In this document: one piece after another, positions 36,112 to 44,950 of the stretch
Position numbering within the stretch: position 1 is the first letter of the stretch
How the letters are laid out: the number at the start of each line of letters is the position of its first letter
Assembly: GCF_009755725.1 (NCBI RefSeq)
Contig: NZ_CP046619.1
Span: forward strand, 1,860,001-1,924,000
Origin: Diaminobutyricimonas sp. LJ205
Lineage (GTDB): Bacteria > Actinomycetota > Actinomycetes > Actinomycetales > Microbacteriaceae
Reading direction: 5' to 3'
DNA length: 64,000 nt
Notes under the pieces: model-generated
What the model was told of the DNA's origin: nothing
Database searches by the model: none
Seen by the model: only the letters and a program-made list of their open reading frames with translations
Translations under genes and position numbers: made by a program

Positions 36112-37925
36112 GGGACCTCCGATGCTCCGATTAGTCCCTGAGCGTACCCGAGCAAAACGATCTTCTGATCGCTCTCGCTCACCGGCGGCACATAGAACAG
36201 CAGCTGCATGCCGTACGTTGCGGTCAATCCCTTGGTGCTCTGGCTCACACCGGACAGCGCCTTGACCTGACCCTCGGCGTTGACTGCCGCGCCGGCCTCA
36301 GTCGGCGTGATGGTCTCGATCTCGTTCAGGTTCACCGCGACCAGCGCGCCCGTGTCGTTCGTGGCAAGCGCGACCGTCTGTCCGCCGCCTGGCGCCTGCG
36401 CGAAGGTGAGGCTCGCCGTCTGCAAGGCGGCGACCCGCTCGTCCTTGTACGCCTTGCCGAGCTGGGCGAGCAGTTTGTCGTTCGCCGTGTCGAACAGCGG
36501 GAACGAGGCGCTTGCCTCGCCGTTCTGCAGGACATCCGCGTACGCCGGACCGACCTCGGCGGGCGTCAGGCTCAGCAGCTTGGAGTCTTCGGGTAGCGGC
36601 GCTGCGCCGACGCTCGCCGGTGCCACCGGAAGCTCGGCTTCGGTCAGCAGCGGAATCGCGTAGTGCACCTTGTACTGGCTGCGCGGGTCCGGCTGGACGA
36701 GCACCAGCGCGACCGGCGCCGGTGCTGGTTCCGGAGTGGCAGCCGGGTCGGTCGAGGGCTCGGGTGCCGGCGGCTGGACGACGGTGAGGACCGTGCGCGG
36801 CCACGCGTCACCGGTCTGCTGGGGAAGGGTCAAGGTGACCGGCTCCCCCGGGATCGCCGGCAGCGCGGCGATTGCCCCATCGGCGGCGCGCGCGGCGTAA
36901 TTGGCCTTGCGCAGCTCTAGCGCGGGGCCGTCCAGACGCGTCGCCGCGAGATCAGCGTTGGCGCTGGCATCCGCTTCGGAGGTCACCGTACCGACCTGGG
37001 CGACGATGTTCTTGGCCTGGGCGACCGTGACCGCCGTGGCCGGCAGCTCTTCCGCCGGAGCTTCCGCGGTTGCGGTCGGCGTCGGCTCGGCGCCGCTTCC
37101 ACCCAGGAATTCCGGCCAGGAGTCCGCCGAGCAGCCGCTCAGTACCAGTGCACCGGCGATCACCGGCACGACTGCGATCATGGGCCGCCGAGAACGACGT
37201 CCGCGAGCGTTGGTGGGAGTCTGTGCGGTGGCCGACTGCTTGAAGGCACGCTGACGCGGGGGTTTCGGCATCTTCGGCGACTTGGGCTGCTTCGGCTGGC
37301 TGCGGCGCGGACCCCGCGAGCGGCGCAGATGAATGATCGCCCACAACAGCAGGCCAAGGCCGGCCAGGAGCAGCAGCGAGCCACCGACGATCAGCGGGCC
37401 GGACAGCGGCGCTGAATTGTCGACCGGCCAGGTGACGCTGATGTCGGCCGGCGCGGGGGCAACACCGTCAGACGCGATGATGATCGACACATCCGAGGGA
37501 ACGTTCACCGTGAAAGTCAGGGTGTTGTCCGCCTGGAAATCGGCCAGCCAGAGGTCCGAGCCAAGCGGGTTCGGCACCTGAGTCTCGGTGCCGGTCTGGT
37601 GATCGATGACGAGGTCAGAGGTGCCGTCCTCGGTCTCGGTATCCACGCTGATGCGGTTGACCGTGGCGTCGCCGATCCAGGCGTCGACATCGGCCGTGCG
37701 CCCGTAAGCGGCGAACACCGTGCCTTCCCCGTCGATGGACACCGTCTGTCGGCCGTCATGCGCGGTGAGCGACTCACCGTCGATCACGGCGAGTGGGGCG
37801 TCTTCCGTCAGCTCAGCAGTCGCGGTGACCGTGTCGGGGCTGGCCAGCACGGTGCGCTGCGCGATGCCCAGCCCAATCAAAACGGCAGCGAGGACGAAGG
37901 CGACGATCGCGAAGACGAAGCGCAA
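36108..37925 (-). CDS. Two-part membrane protein with an internal lipobox
   Basis: A 605-residue protein from a TTG start at 37923-37925, supported by AAAGGAGA five bases upstream. It has an N-terminal membrane helix (3-22), an extracytoplasmic domain to about 175, a second helix (176-200), a Lys/Pro/Arg-rich stretch, a third hydrophobic segment (249-262) with the lipobox pattern LSGC at 262-265, and a beta-rich C-terminal domain. The latter part looks like a lipoprotein. No known function. It may be an ancient fusion, and it is co-transcribed with the YbbN-like gene. Confidence 0.72.
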   Translation of the reverse strand: MRFVFAIVAFVLAAVLIGLGIAQRTVLASPDTVTATAELTEDAPLAVIDGESLTAHDGRQTVSIDGEGTVFAAYGRTADVDAWIGDATVNRISVDTETEDGTSDLVIDHQTGTETQVPNPLGSDLWLADFQADNTLTFTVNVPSDVSIIIASDGVAPAPADISVTWPVDNSAPLSGPLIVGGSLLLLAGLGLLLWAIIHLRRSRGPRRSQPKQPKSPKMPKPPRQRAFKQSATAQTPTNARGRRSRRPMIAVVPVIAGALVLSGCSADSWPEFLGGSGAEPTPTATAEAPAEELPATAVTVAQAKNIVAQVGTVTSEADASANADLAATRLDGPALELRKANYAARAADGAIAALPAIPGEPVTLTLPQQTGDAWPRTVLTVVQPPAPEPSTDPAATPEPAPAPVALVLVQPDPRSQYKVHYAIPLLTEAELPVAPASVGAAPLPEDSKLLSLTPAEVGPAYADVLQNGEASASFPLFDTANDKLLAQLGKAYKDERVAALQTASLTFAQAPGGGQTVALATNDTGALVAVNLNEIETITPTEAGAAVNAEGQVKALSGVSQSTKGLTATYGMQLLFYVPPVSESDQKIVLLGYAQGLIGASEVP

Positions 37926-38178
37926 GTTTCTCCTTTCGTGCTGCCCGACTATCGGAATCGTCGCACGGGTAACCGCTTCCAGCACGGACACCGGCGAATT
38001 CCGGGCACCGCGGCGCCGGAGGGAGGGCAGCAGCAAAGACGTTCAAGAATACTCGATGGCTTGTTCCCAAACCAGTCCATGCACTGGGAGCATGCTGGGA
38101 GTCGCCGTGTCGGGGGCACTACCGACGCTGGCTAAACTCATTGCTGTCCGGCCCCACCCAACCACCCAAGGAGTCAAC

Positions 38179-40263
38179 GTGGCTGCAGACGATGCAGGCT
38201 TCAGCCTGGAACTTCGCGGATACAAGAAGGAAGAGGTCGACCAGGCGATCCAGCAGCTTCGCCGCGAGTTGATCAAGGCCAACACCGACAAGGTCGACAC
38301 CGCGAAGGAAGCGAAGCGTCTGGCGGCAACCGTCGACGACCTGCAGGCTGAGCTCGATGAGATCGGCAGCCCGACCTATGCGGGCCTCGGCATGAAGCTT
38401 GAGAGCACGCTGCGCATCGCCGAAGAGCAGTCCACTCGGCTGATCAGCCAGGCCGACATCGACGCCGAACGGCTGCGCGCCCACACTCAGGCCGACGTAC
38501 AGAAGCTTCGCGAGGATGCAGCCGCCGCCGCTGAGAAGGTGATCGCCGACGCCAGGGAGCAGGCGGCGCACCTCGTGGACAACGCCCGCGCCGAAGCCCA
38601 CGACATGGTGTCGATGGCGCAGGACTCCGCCGAAGCGACAACGCAGGACGCGCTGCGCGAGGCGGCCGCGATCCGAGGCGCCGTCGCCACCGAGGCTGCT
38701 GAAGCCCGCGCCACCGCGAAGCGCGAAGCGGCCGCACTGCGCGCCGAGGCCGAGCGCGAGGCATCCGAAGTCAAGGTCGTCGCCGTGCGCGAAGCGGCCG
38801 AAGCCCGCGAGATCGCCGCGAGCCTCAGCCGCGACATCGAGAAGACTCGCGCCGACTTCGAGAACGAGGACGCCACGCGGCGCGCCGAGCTCGAGGCGCA
38901 CATCGAACGCGGCCGTGCCGATCTGGAGCATCACGTCAGCACCCGCACCGCCGAGCTGAACGAACTGGTGCAGACCACTCAGGCCTCGCTCGCCGCCGAG
39001 GTGGAGCAGACCCGCGGCGCTCTGGCGGCCGAGGTCGAGCAGACCCAGACCGACCTCGCCCGCCAGGTGCAGCAGACCCGCGCCGAACTGGCGAGTGAAG
39101 TTGAGCAGACCCGCGCCGAGCTGGCTGCCCACGTCGAATCGACCCGCGCCGACTTGGCCGCAGAGGTTGAGAGCACCCGCAGTGAGCTCACCCGTGAGGT
39201 CGACCAGACCCGCGCAGAGCTGGCGACCGAGGTGGAGCACTCCCGCGGCGACGTCGCCGCGGAGATCGACGCTGCCAAGCAGGCGCTGGCGCTCGAGGTC
39301 AAGGGCACACGCGCTGAAGCCGCCCGTGAGGTGGAGCGAGAGCGCGCCGAACTCGCCCGCGAAGCGCAGCAGACCCGAACCTCGCTGGCCCGCGAGGTTG
39401 AGCAGGCTCGTGCCGAGCTTGAGCGCGAGACGACCGAAACCCGGACAGCGCTCGAAGCCGAAGTCACCAGCACCCGCGCGACGCTCGACAGGGACGTCTC
39501 CCAGACGCGCGCGGCGCTCGATAAGGATGTCGCTGAGACCCGCGGTGCCCTCGAGCGGGAGGTGTCGGAGACCACCTCCGCCCTCGAGCGCGACACCGCC
39601 GAGGCGCGTGCCGCTCTCGACAAGGAGATCACCGAGGCCCGCGCAGCTCTCGAGAAGGAGATCGCCGACGCCCGCGCCGCATTGGAGCGGGACATCCTGT
39701 CACAGCGGACCGAACTTGCCCGCGAAGCCGAGGACCAGCGCACCGCACTCGCGTTCGAGGCCGAGCAGACTCGCGCCGCTCTGGCCCATGACCAGGACCG
39801 GGTGCAGACCGAACTCGCCGCCGAAGCCGAGCAGGCTCGCATCGACCTCGACGTCGAACTCACCTCCCGGAGGGACGAGGCCGAGAAGGACTACCTCAGC
39901 CGTCACCAGGAGGCGGTCGCGCAGACTCAGAAGTACCTCGACGAAGCCGGCGCCCAGCTGGCCGAGGCCACCCGTCGCGCAGCGGACAAGCGTCTGGAAG
40001 CAGACACGTTGGCTGTCAGCGCCAAGGCCGATGCCAAGCGCATCCGGGAACAGGCGGATGACACCGCCCGCGAAGTGCTCGAGAACGCGGACGCCCGCTC
40101 GCAGGCCATCGTGGAGGACGCTGAGCGACGCGCTGCGGCCCTGATCGCCGACGCCGAGGAGCGTCTCGACAAGCTGCGTATCGAGCGCGACGCCGTGGCT
40201 GGCTACTTCGAGGGTCTCCGCGGGGTATTGTCACAGGCAGAGAAGGTGACCAGCGAGCAGTAG
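38179..40263 (+). CDS. Large coiled-coil protein with DivIVA-like N-terminus
   Basis: A 694-residue protein with GTG 38179 and an AAGGAG site five bases before it. The N-terminus GFSLELRGYKKEEVDQAIQQL resembles the membrane/lipid-binding start of DivIVA. Residues 30-270 are coiled coil; 271-556 are 26 consecutive 11-residue units of the type LAAEVEQTRAE, without a gap; the last 130 residues are coiled coil with LERD/DAKRIREQADDTA. It is probably a cytoskeletal scaffold at poles or septa, similar in concept to Scy/FilP of Streptomyces. This role is inferred. Confidence 0.82.
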   Translation: MAADDAGFSLELRGYKKEEVDQAIQQLRRELIKANTDKVDTAKEAKRLAATVDDLQAELDEIGSPTYAGLGMKLESTLRIAEEQSTRLISQADIDAERLRAHTQADVQKLREDAAAAAEKVIADAREQAAHLVDNARAEAHDMVSMAQDSAEATTQDALREAAAIRGAVATEAAEARATAKREAAALRAEAEREASEVKVVAVREAAEAREIAASLSRDIEKTRADFENEDATRRAELEAHIERGRADLEHHVSTRTAELNELVQTTQASLAAEVEQTRGALAAEVEQTQTDLARQVQQTRAELASEVEQTRAELAAHVESTRADLAAEVESTRSELTREVDQTRAELATEVEHSRGDVAAEIDAAKQALALEVKGTRAEAAREVERERAELAREAQQTRTSLAREVEQARAELERETTETRTALEAEVTSTRATLDRDVSQTRAALDKDVAETRGALEREVSETTSALERDTAEARAALDKEITEARAALEKEIADARAALERDILSQRTELAREAEDQRTALAFEAEQTRAALAHDQDRVQTELAAEAEQARIDLDVELTSRRDEAEKDYLSRHQEAVAQTQKYLDEAGAQLAEATRRAADKRLEADTLAVSAKADAKRIREQADDTAREVLENADARSQAIVEDAERRAAALIADAEERLDKLRIERDAVAGYFEGLRGVLSQAEKVTSEQ
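38989..39846 (+). repeat. 26 in-frame 33-bp repeats
   Basis: The DNA encodes 26 hendecad units without insertion or deletion; a hydrophobic residue (Leu, once Val, once Ala) is at position 1, Val/Ile/Ala/Thr commonly at position 5, and acidic/basic residues elsewhere. DNA copies vary in wobble bases, so the array is old enough to have diverged, yet exactly in phase. Confidence 0.92.
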
Positions 40264-40281
40264 CCGGCCAGGGGGAATAGC

Positions 40282-41334
40282 GTGAAGATCCACAATCCGT
40301 TCCGGCTCGGACTTCTCGCGGGGCTGGGAGTGCTGGTCGCGATCGCGATCGGCACGGCGGTCGTCCAACTGGGCGTCATCCTGACCTACGTCGGCGCGGC
40401 GCTCTTCATCGCGCTCGGCCTGGATCCGGTGGTGAGCTGGATGGCGCGCAAGGGCGTGCCCCGCTGGCTGGCCATCCTGATCACGATTTCCGCCGTGATC
40501 AGCGTGTTCGTCGGACTGGTTTTCGCCATCGTCCCCGTCATCACCGAGCAGGTGAACAAGCTGCTCGGGCAGATTCCCGACCTGGTGGAGTTCTTCACCG
40601 AAGGCGGCGCCCGGCAATGGGCCGAAGGGACCTTCCCCTGGCTCGACGTCGACATGGTCGTCGACGAGGTCGTCAAGTGGACGCAGGATGCCGACAATGT
40701 CGCCGGTCTGTTCGGCGGTGTGCTCCAGAGTGCCCTGGTGATTGCCAGCGGCGCGTTCGGTGCGCTGATCATCCTGATCCTGACCCTGTACTTCGTCGCC
40801 TCCCTGCACCGCATCAAGGCGTCGATGTACCAGCTGGTGCCGGCCTCACGCCGCGCCCGCGTTGTGGACATCTCGGAGCAGGTCAGCGACGCGGTCGGCC
40901 GCTACGTCGTCGGCCAGGGTGCCCTCGCACTGTGCAACGGCGTGCTGAGCTTCATCTTCCTGTCGATCATCGGCGCCGAGTACCCCGCCCTGTTCGCGTT
41001 CATCGCGTTCCTGTTCTCGTTGGTGCCGCTGGTCGGTACGATCACAGGATCGATCGTCATCGTGTCGATCCAGTGGCTCGTGAACCCGGACTCGATCAGC
41101 ACGGTCATCGCGGCAGCCATCTACTACCTGATCTACATGCAGGTCGAGGCATACGTGCTCAGCCCGAACATCATGAACCGTGCTGTGAAGGTCCCCGGCG
41201 TCGTGGTGGTCATCGCCGCCCTCGCCGGCGGCACCCTGCTCGGCATCCTGGGCGCGCTGGTGGCCATCCCGGTTGCGGCGTCGATCATGATCATCGTGAA
41301 ACAGGTGCTGGTGCCGAGGCAGCAGACGGTTTAG
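40282..41334 (+). CDS. AI-2E family transporter
   Basis: A 350-residue membrane protein of the AI-2 exporter-like (PF01594) superfamily, with about eight helices. VVQLGVILTYVGAALFIALGLDPVV near residues 21-45, ALIILILTLYFVAS in the middle and a C-terminal GTLLGILGALVAIPVAASIMII are typical. Members export autoinducer-2 or exchange ions, and the specific substrate cannot be told. The gene follows the coiled-coil gene by 18 bases, so they may share a transcript. Confidence 0.88.
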   Translation: MKIHNPFRLGLLAGLGVLVAIAIGTAVVQLGVILTYVGAALFIALGLDPVVSWMARKGVPRWLAILITISAVISVFVGLVFAIVPVITEQVNKLLGQIPDLVEFFTEGGARQWAEGTFPWLDVDMVVDEVVKWTQDADNVAGLFGGVLQSALVIASGAFGALIILILTLYFVASLHRIKASMYQLVPASRRARVVDISEQVSDAVGRYVVGQGALALCNGVLSFIFLSIIGAEYPALFAFIAFLFSLVPLVGTITGSIVIVSIQWLVNPDSISTVIAAAIYYLIYMQVEAYVLSPNIMNRAVKVPGVVVVIAALAGGTLLGILGALVAIPVAASIMIIVKQVLVPRQQTV

Positions 41335-41637
41335 GACCGTTTAGGGGCTCTTCACAGTTGAGTGTGTAGTCGCTGGTGGGATAGTGGCTGCTCGAGACAG
41401 CGGATTCAGACCCCGACTAAACCCTGCATTGGTGAAGAGTCGCTCTTTCTGAGGGTCGGCCAAAGATACGACGGAAACCGGCAACCAGTGATCTTGAGTT
41501 GAACTTGCCGCGGGTGAGGTGCTGGGGCGGATCGCCGTCGGCTGCTCGACCAACGACAGCAATGCGCGAACGCAGCCGGAGGCCCGATCTTGTGTCACCG
41601 TTCGCAGTGGAATTCTTCGCGTACCTGCTCAGATCGG
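41335..41637. other. 303-base intergenic region
   Basis: No gene is supported between the AI-2E gene (plus) and the convergent reductase gene (minus). An 8-bp inverted repeat (CTCTTCAC 41348-41355 and GTGAAGAG 41432-41439) brackets about 92 bases; it is too short to name an element. Short frames here have no recognisable features. Confidence 0.6.
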
Positions 41638-42219
41638 TCAACGGCGCACCGGATAGCGCAGGTGAAGCACCCGGTTGCCCTGAATCACCACGTCAGGATC
41701 CTCCAACAGGTGCTCCGCGTTGACCGATCCGAAGTAGCGCTTGCCGGACCCGAACACGACGGGTACGACATCCATGCGCACCTCGTCGACCAGGCCTGCG
41801 GCAAACGCCTGGCCACCGACATTGCCAGCGGCGACCTCGACGATGCGGTCACCCGCAAGCTCCTGCGCCTTGGCCACGGCTGCCTCGACGCCGTCGACGA
41901 AGTGAAACGGCGCCTCGGGGTCCCAGCCCTCAGGCGCCGGCCGGTGCGTCACGACGACCACGTGGTCGACCCCGGCCGGAGGCTTCCCGTCCCAGCCGTC
42001 GGTCATGTCGAAGACGTGACGGCCGGCGATCGTTGCCCCGATCTGGTCCCAGTACGGCCGGGTGTAGTCGTAGGAGGTCTGCGACACCTTCAGCACGCCG
42101 CTCTCGTCCAACGGCACGTCACCGCTGGTCAACCAGTCGAACAGGGGTCCGGGCTGGTCATTGTCGTCCGCGATGAAGCCGTCCACCGACACCGAGCTGT
42201 ACATGACCACCTTGCCCAT
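41638..42219 (-). CDS. RibD C-terminal/dihydrofolate reductase-like protein
   Basis: A 193-residue protein of the RibD-C/DHFR fold common in actinobacteria. The start GKVVMYSSVSVDGFIAD is the family N-terminal strand with the Asp that meets the ligand; later GATIAGRHVFDMTDGW and VDEVRMDVVPVVFGSGKRYF are typical. It probably binds NADPH and reduces an unknown small molecule. It is not the housekeeping dihydrofolate reductase. Confidence 0.87.
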   Translation of the reverse strand: MGKVVMYSSVSVDGFIADDNDQPGPLFDWLTSGDVPLDESGVLKVSQTSYDYTRPYWDQIGATIAGRHVFDMTDGWDGKPPAGVDHVVVVTHRPAPEGWDPEAPFHFVDGVEAAVAKAQELAGDRIVEVAAGNVGGQAFAAGLVDEVRMDVVPVVFGSGKRYFGSVNAEHLLEDPDVVIQGNRVLHLRYPVRR

Positions 42220-42286
42220 GGGGCGCTCCTCTGCGTTGGGGTCGTCCCCAGATTAGCGGGTCGTGGGCTGTCGCTCTTGTAAGAAT

Positions 42287-42517
42287 TCAATCGGCCGGCA
42301 GCGGCAAGCTGTCGAGCACGTGGCCGGCATGTTCGCGCAGGATCTGTCGCCGGACTTCGACGTACCGGGTCGGCGTGAGCCCGGTGAACGCCCGGAACTC
42401 GTGGCCGAAGTGAGCCTGGTCGAAGTAGCCTGCCCCACCGCGAGGTCGTCCCAGTCGATCGGTCCGGCGGGGTTGATCGCGAACACGGTGGCGACCAAGC
42501 GATAGGTGCGGGCTCAC
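42287..42517 (-). pseudogene. Fragment of an AraC-type regulator, frameshifted
   Basis: The minus strand first reads VATVFAINPAGPIDWDDLAVG in one frame, then AGYFDQAHFGHEFRAFTGL and TPTRYVEVRRQIL in the next frame. Together they form a recognisable C-terminal AraC helix-turn-helix. One base seems missing in a G-run (42440 area). The N-terminal domain is absent. A sequencing error could explain the shift but not the missing half. Confidence 0.7.
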
Positions 42518-42573
42518 ATGTGGGCGCAGTCAGAGCACCGGTGGTGGCGGACCGTGATCGGCAGGGAGGTCGG

Positions 42574-42621
42574 TCGGCAAGCTCGACCAGCGGGTGGGCC
42601 TAGGTTCCTCGACCAGCGGGT
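42574..42621. repeat. Dispersed CTCGACCAGCGG repeat
   Basis: TCGGCAAGCTCGACCAGCGG occurs at 42574-42593, followed by a partial copy (CTCGACCAGCGGGT) at 42608-42621. The full element also appears at 59867-59933 and, with one base different, at 9768-9787. It lies between the AraC fragment and the hydrolase gene. Confidence 0.88.
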
Positions 42622-42629
42622 GTGGGCTT

Positions 42630-43355
42630 CTAATACTCCGTGGGCAGCGGCAACGCCGCCGGGTTCAACCGTTCGACGATCTCGGCGAGCACCCGGTAGG
42701 TCTGGCTCTCCCCCACCCACAGGTGCTTGCCCTCGTCCACTGCCACCAGGTCGATGTCGGGGACCACCGCGAAACGCTCGCGCGCCTCGGCGGGCCGCAG
42801 GTAGTCGTCCAGCTCTGGCACGACCGCAACCAGCTTGCGCTCATCTTCGGCCCATGCGCCGAGCTCCTGGGCCGTTGTGCGGTGCAGCGGCGGCGACAGC
42901 AGGATCGCGCCGACGATCGGATGCGGCCGACCCCATTTCAGCGCCACCTCGGTACCGAACGACCAGCCCAGCAGCCAAGGGTTAGGCAGCCCCTGCTCGG
43001 AGACGAACTGCATCGCGGCGGCAAGGTCCCGGCGTTCCTCGATGCCCTCGCCGAAAGAGCCCTCCGACGTGCCCCGCGGTGAGGTGACCCCTCGGAAGTT
43101 GAAGCGCAGCACCGCCAGCTGCGCGAGAGCGGGCAGTCGCGCCGCGGCCTTCCGCAGAATGTGGGAGTCCATGAAACCCCCGCCGGTCGGCAGTGGGTGC
43201 AGGCAGACGAGGGTAGCGACCGGGTCGCCCGACTCGGGAACCGCCAGTTCGCCGACCAGGGTGAGCCCATCATCCGTGTGGAGCTCAATCTCGGTACGCA
43301 CGGCGGGCAGGACGCTATTGCTGCGAATGGGTTCAGTCAACTCTTGATCTTCCAA
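42630..43355 (-). CDS. Alpha/beta hydrolase
   Basis: A 241-residue alpha/beta hydrolase. LVCLHPLPTGGGFMDSHIL is an oxyanion-hole region, LLGWSFGTEVALKW has the nucleophile serine elbow (GWSFGT near residue 129), and VDEGKHLWVGE near the end carries a catalytic His candidate. Substrate is unknown. It overlaps the start-side neighbour at 43337 by 19 bases, so the two are likely co-expressed. Confidence 0.85.
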   Translation of the reverse strand: MEDQELTEPIRSNSVLPAVRTEIELHTDDGLTLVGELAVPESGDPVATLVCLHPLPTGGGFMDSHILRKAAARLPALAQLAVLRFNFRGVTSPRGTSEGSFGEGIEERRDLAAAMQFVSEQGLPNPWLLGWSFGTEVALKWGRPHPIVGAILLSPPLHRTTAQELGAWAEDERKLVAVVPELDDYLRPAEARERFAVVPDIDLVAVDEGKHLWVGESQTYRVLAEIVERLNPAALPLPTEY

Positions 43356-43639
43356 CAGTGGCTGTGCCAGTGCCGACGGGCGCCGACATCGTCGGCCTCA
43401 CCCATCAAGCCATCGGCACGCCAGGCGACGATATGGGCAGTGCCCGGGGCGATCTGCACGGTGCATCCGGGGCAGGTGTAGTACTTGAGAGCGGATGCCG
43501 CAGCCACGGGCTGCACGTTCCACAACGCATCCCGCTTCTGTTCGGTGCGACGGCCGCCGAACAGTGCCTGGGTCAGATCGCGTTCCTCATCATCCTCGAG
43601 ACGGCGCTTGCGGCCGCGGGGACGATTGGAACGAGGCAT
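43337..43639 (-). CDS. Small zinc-ribbon-like protein
   Basis: A 100-residue basic protein. Beginning MPRSNRPRGRKRR, it has a central CPGC motif and a C-terminal HWHSHCW; these four possible ligands could bind zinc. The family looks conserved in actinobacteria (recollection, not a search), but its function is unknown. It precedes the alpha/beta hydrolase with a 19-base overlap. Confidence 0.72.
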   Translation of the reverse strand: MPRSNRPRGRKRRLEDDEERDLTQALFGGRRTEQKRDALWNVQPVAAASALKYYTCPGCTVQIAPGTAHIVAWRADGLMGEADDVGARRHWHSHCWKIKS

Positions 43640-43674
43640 GGAACAATCCTAGGCAGCTTCAGGCTGCGACCAGG

Positions 43675-44313
43675 TCAGTACCAACCGCTCGACTGCGACT
43701 TCGCCCACGCGCCGCACGGTGTGCCGTAACGGCCGGAGATGTACCCGAGGCCCCAGGTGATCTGGGTTGCCGGGTTGGTCTCCCAGTCAGCGCCAGCCGT
43801 CGCCATCTTGCTGCCGGGCAGCGACTGCGGGATGCCGTAGGCACCGCTGGACTTGTTGTGGGCGTAGACGTTCCACTTGGATTCCTTGTGCCACAGGGCG
43901 ACCAGGCAGTCGTACTGGCCCTGATCCCAACCGCGCGCCATGACCATGTCATAGGCGATCGCCTTGGCTGTGCCCGGATCGGGCGTGCCTGCGGCGGGTG
44001 CGGCGCGGCCGGCGGCAGCGGCGACGGGTTTCGGCTTGGGCTTCGTGACCTTCCACACCTCGCGGGAGACGGTTACCGCGTCGGTGGCCGCCAGCTCCAG
44101 AGTCTGGCCAGGCTGGGCGGAGCGAGTCGGCCGTTCCTCGTCACCCATGCCCGCGTAGGCACCGGTGTACGGGTCGACGACCGAGACGGCCAGGAAACCG
44201 AAGACGGCGAGCATCGCGAGCATCGGCAGGAACACCCGCTGTCGCTGGGGTCTCGAAGCAGAACCGCGACGAGATTCCGTCTGCGGCGGCACCGAGTGTG
44301 AATGTCTGCCCAT
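43675..44313 (-). CDS. Secreted lytic transglycosylase-like protein
   Basis: A 212-residue exported protein: basic start, hydrophobic signal/anchor (VFLPMLAMLAVFGFLAVSVV near residues 27-46), a Pro/Ala/Lys linker, and a C-terminal lysozyme-like domain with CLVALWHKESKWNVYAHNKSS. The Glu in KESKW is the likely catalytic acid. It probably cuts peptidoglycan during growth. The next gene on the strand is the DivIVA-like one at 44361, upstream. Confidence 0.85.
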   Translation of the reverse strand: MGRHSHSVPPQTESRRGSASRPQRQRVFLPMLAMLAVFGFLAVSVVDPYTGAYAGMGDEERPTRSAQPGQTLELAATDAVTVSREVWKVTKPKPKPVAAAAGRAAPAAGTPDPGTAKAIAYDMVMARGWDQGQYDCLVALWHKESKWNVYAHNKSSGAYGIPQSLPGSKMATAGADWETNPATQITWGLGYISGRYGTPCGAWAKSQSSGWY

Positions 44314-44360
44314 GACCCGGAAAACACTACCGGATAACGGTCAGGTAACGCGAAGCCACG

Positions 44361-44915
44361 CTAGCGGACCGCGAGCATTACCTGCGTGACGCTGTCGAGC
44401 AGCAGATCCACCTGGGCCTCGTTGTAGCCCCGCTTGGCGGGACGGAACGCGATCGTGCGCACCTCGTTGATGCCGAGGGGGCGTCCGTGCTGGAAGAACC
44501 CGATCAGACGGTCGGCGAAGGCGTCGACATCCGACACGCGATATCCGGTCGTCATCAGCCCGACCCGGTTGAACTTCGCGCCGGCGGGCCGGGCCAGCCG
44601 GTCGATGAGCACCTGGGCGGTGGCGCGGGCATGCCCATTCCATTCAGCCTCGCCGCGTTCGGCTAGCGCTGCCTCGCGTTCCCGGGTGGCGAATGCGTCC
44701 TCGAGGCGCTCCAGGGCGGCATCGACGGCCGACGGGGTGTAGCCGCCCTTCTCCATCGCGAAGGCGGTGCGGCGGATGGTGTCGGAGGTCACCGTGCTGG
44801 CATGCGCCGAAGTCTCGGCGGTGTACGCCCGTCGGGCGTCCTCGAGGAATTCCTCGACCTGCTCGACGCTGTAACCGAGCTGCGACTTGCGGGCGCGCGG
44901 GAAGGTTGTGCTCAC
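44361..44915 (-). CDS. DivIVA-domain protein
   Basis: A 184-residue protein with GTG start at 44913-44915. It contains repeats of the DivIVA pattern: LGYSVEQVEEFLEDARRAY, KGGYTPSAVDAALERLEDAF, GYRVSDVDAFADRLIGFF and RGYNEAQVDLLLDSV. This is a pattern of DivIVA-like modules with little coiled coil between. It could act in cell-pole or septum organisation. It lies downstream of cdsA on the same strand, 35 bases apart. Confidence 0.82.
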   Translation of the reverse strand: MSTTFPRARKSQLGYSVEQVEEFLEDARRAYTAETSAHASTVTSDTIRRTAFAMEKGGYTPSAVDAALERLEDAFATREREAALAERGEAEWNGHARATAQVLIDRLARPAGAKFNRVGLMTTGYRVSDVDAFADRLIGFFQHGRPLGINEVRTIAFRPAKRGYNEAQVDLLLDSVTQVMLAVR

Positions 44916-44950
44916 GGCACCATTCTGCCGTACGCGCCCTGCACGCCCGG

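Noticed and set aside
41341-41641. Two frames (85 and 74 codons) in the gap after the AI-2E gene
   Set aside because: No family resemblance and no ribosome site. The 8-bp inverted repeat there is too short to call an element.
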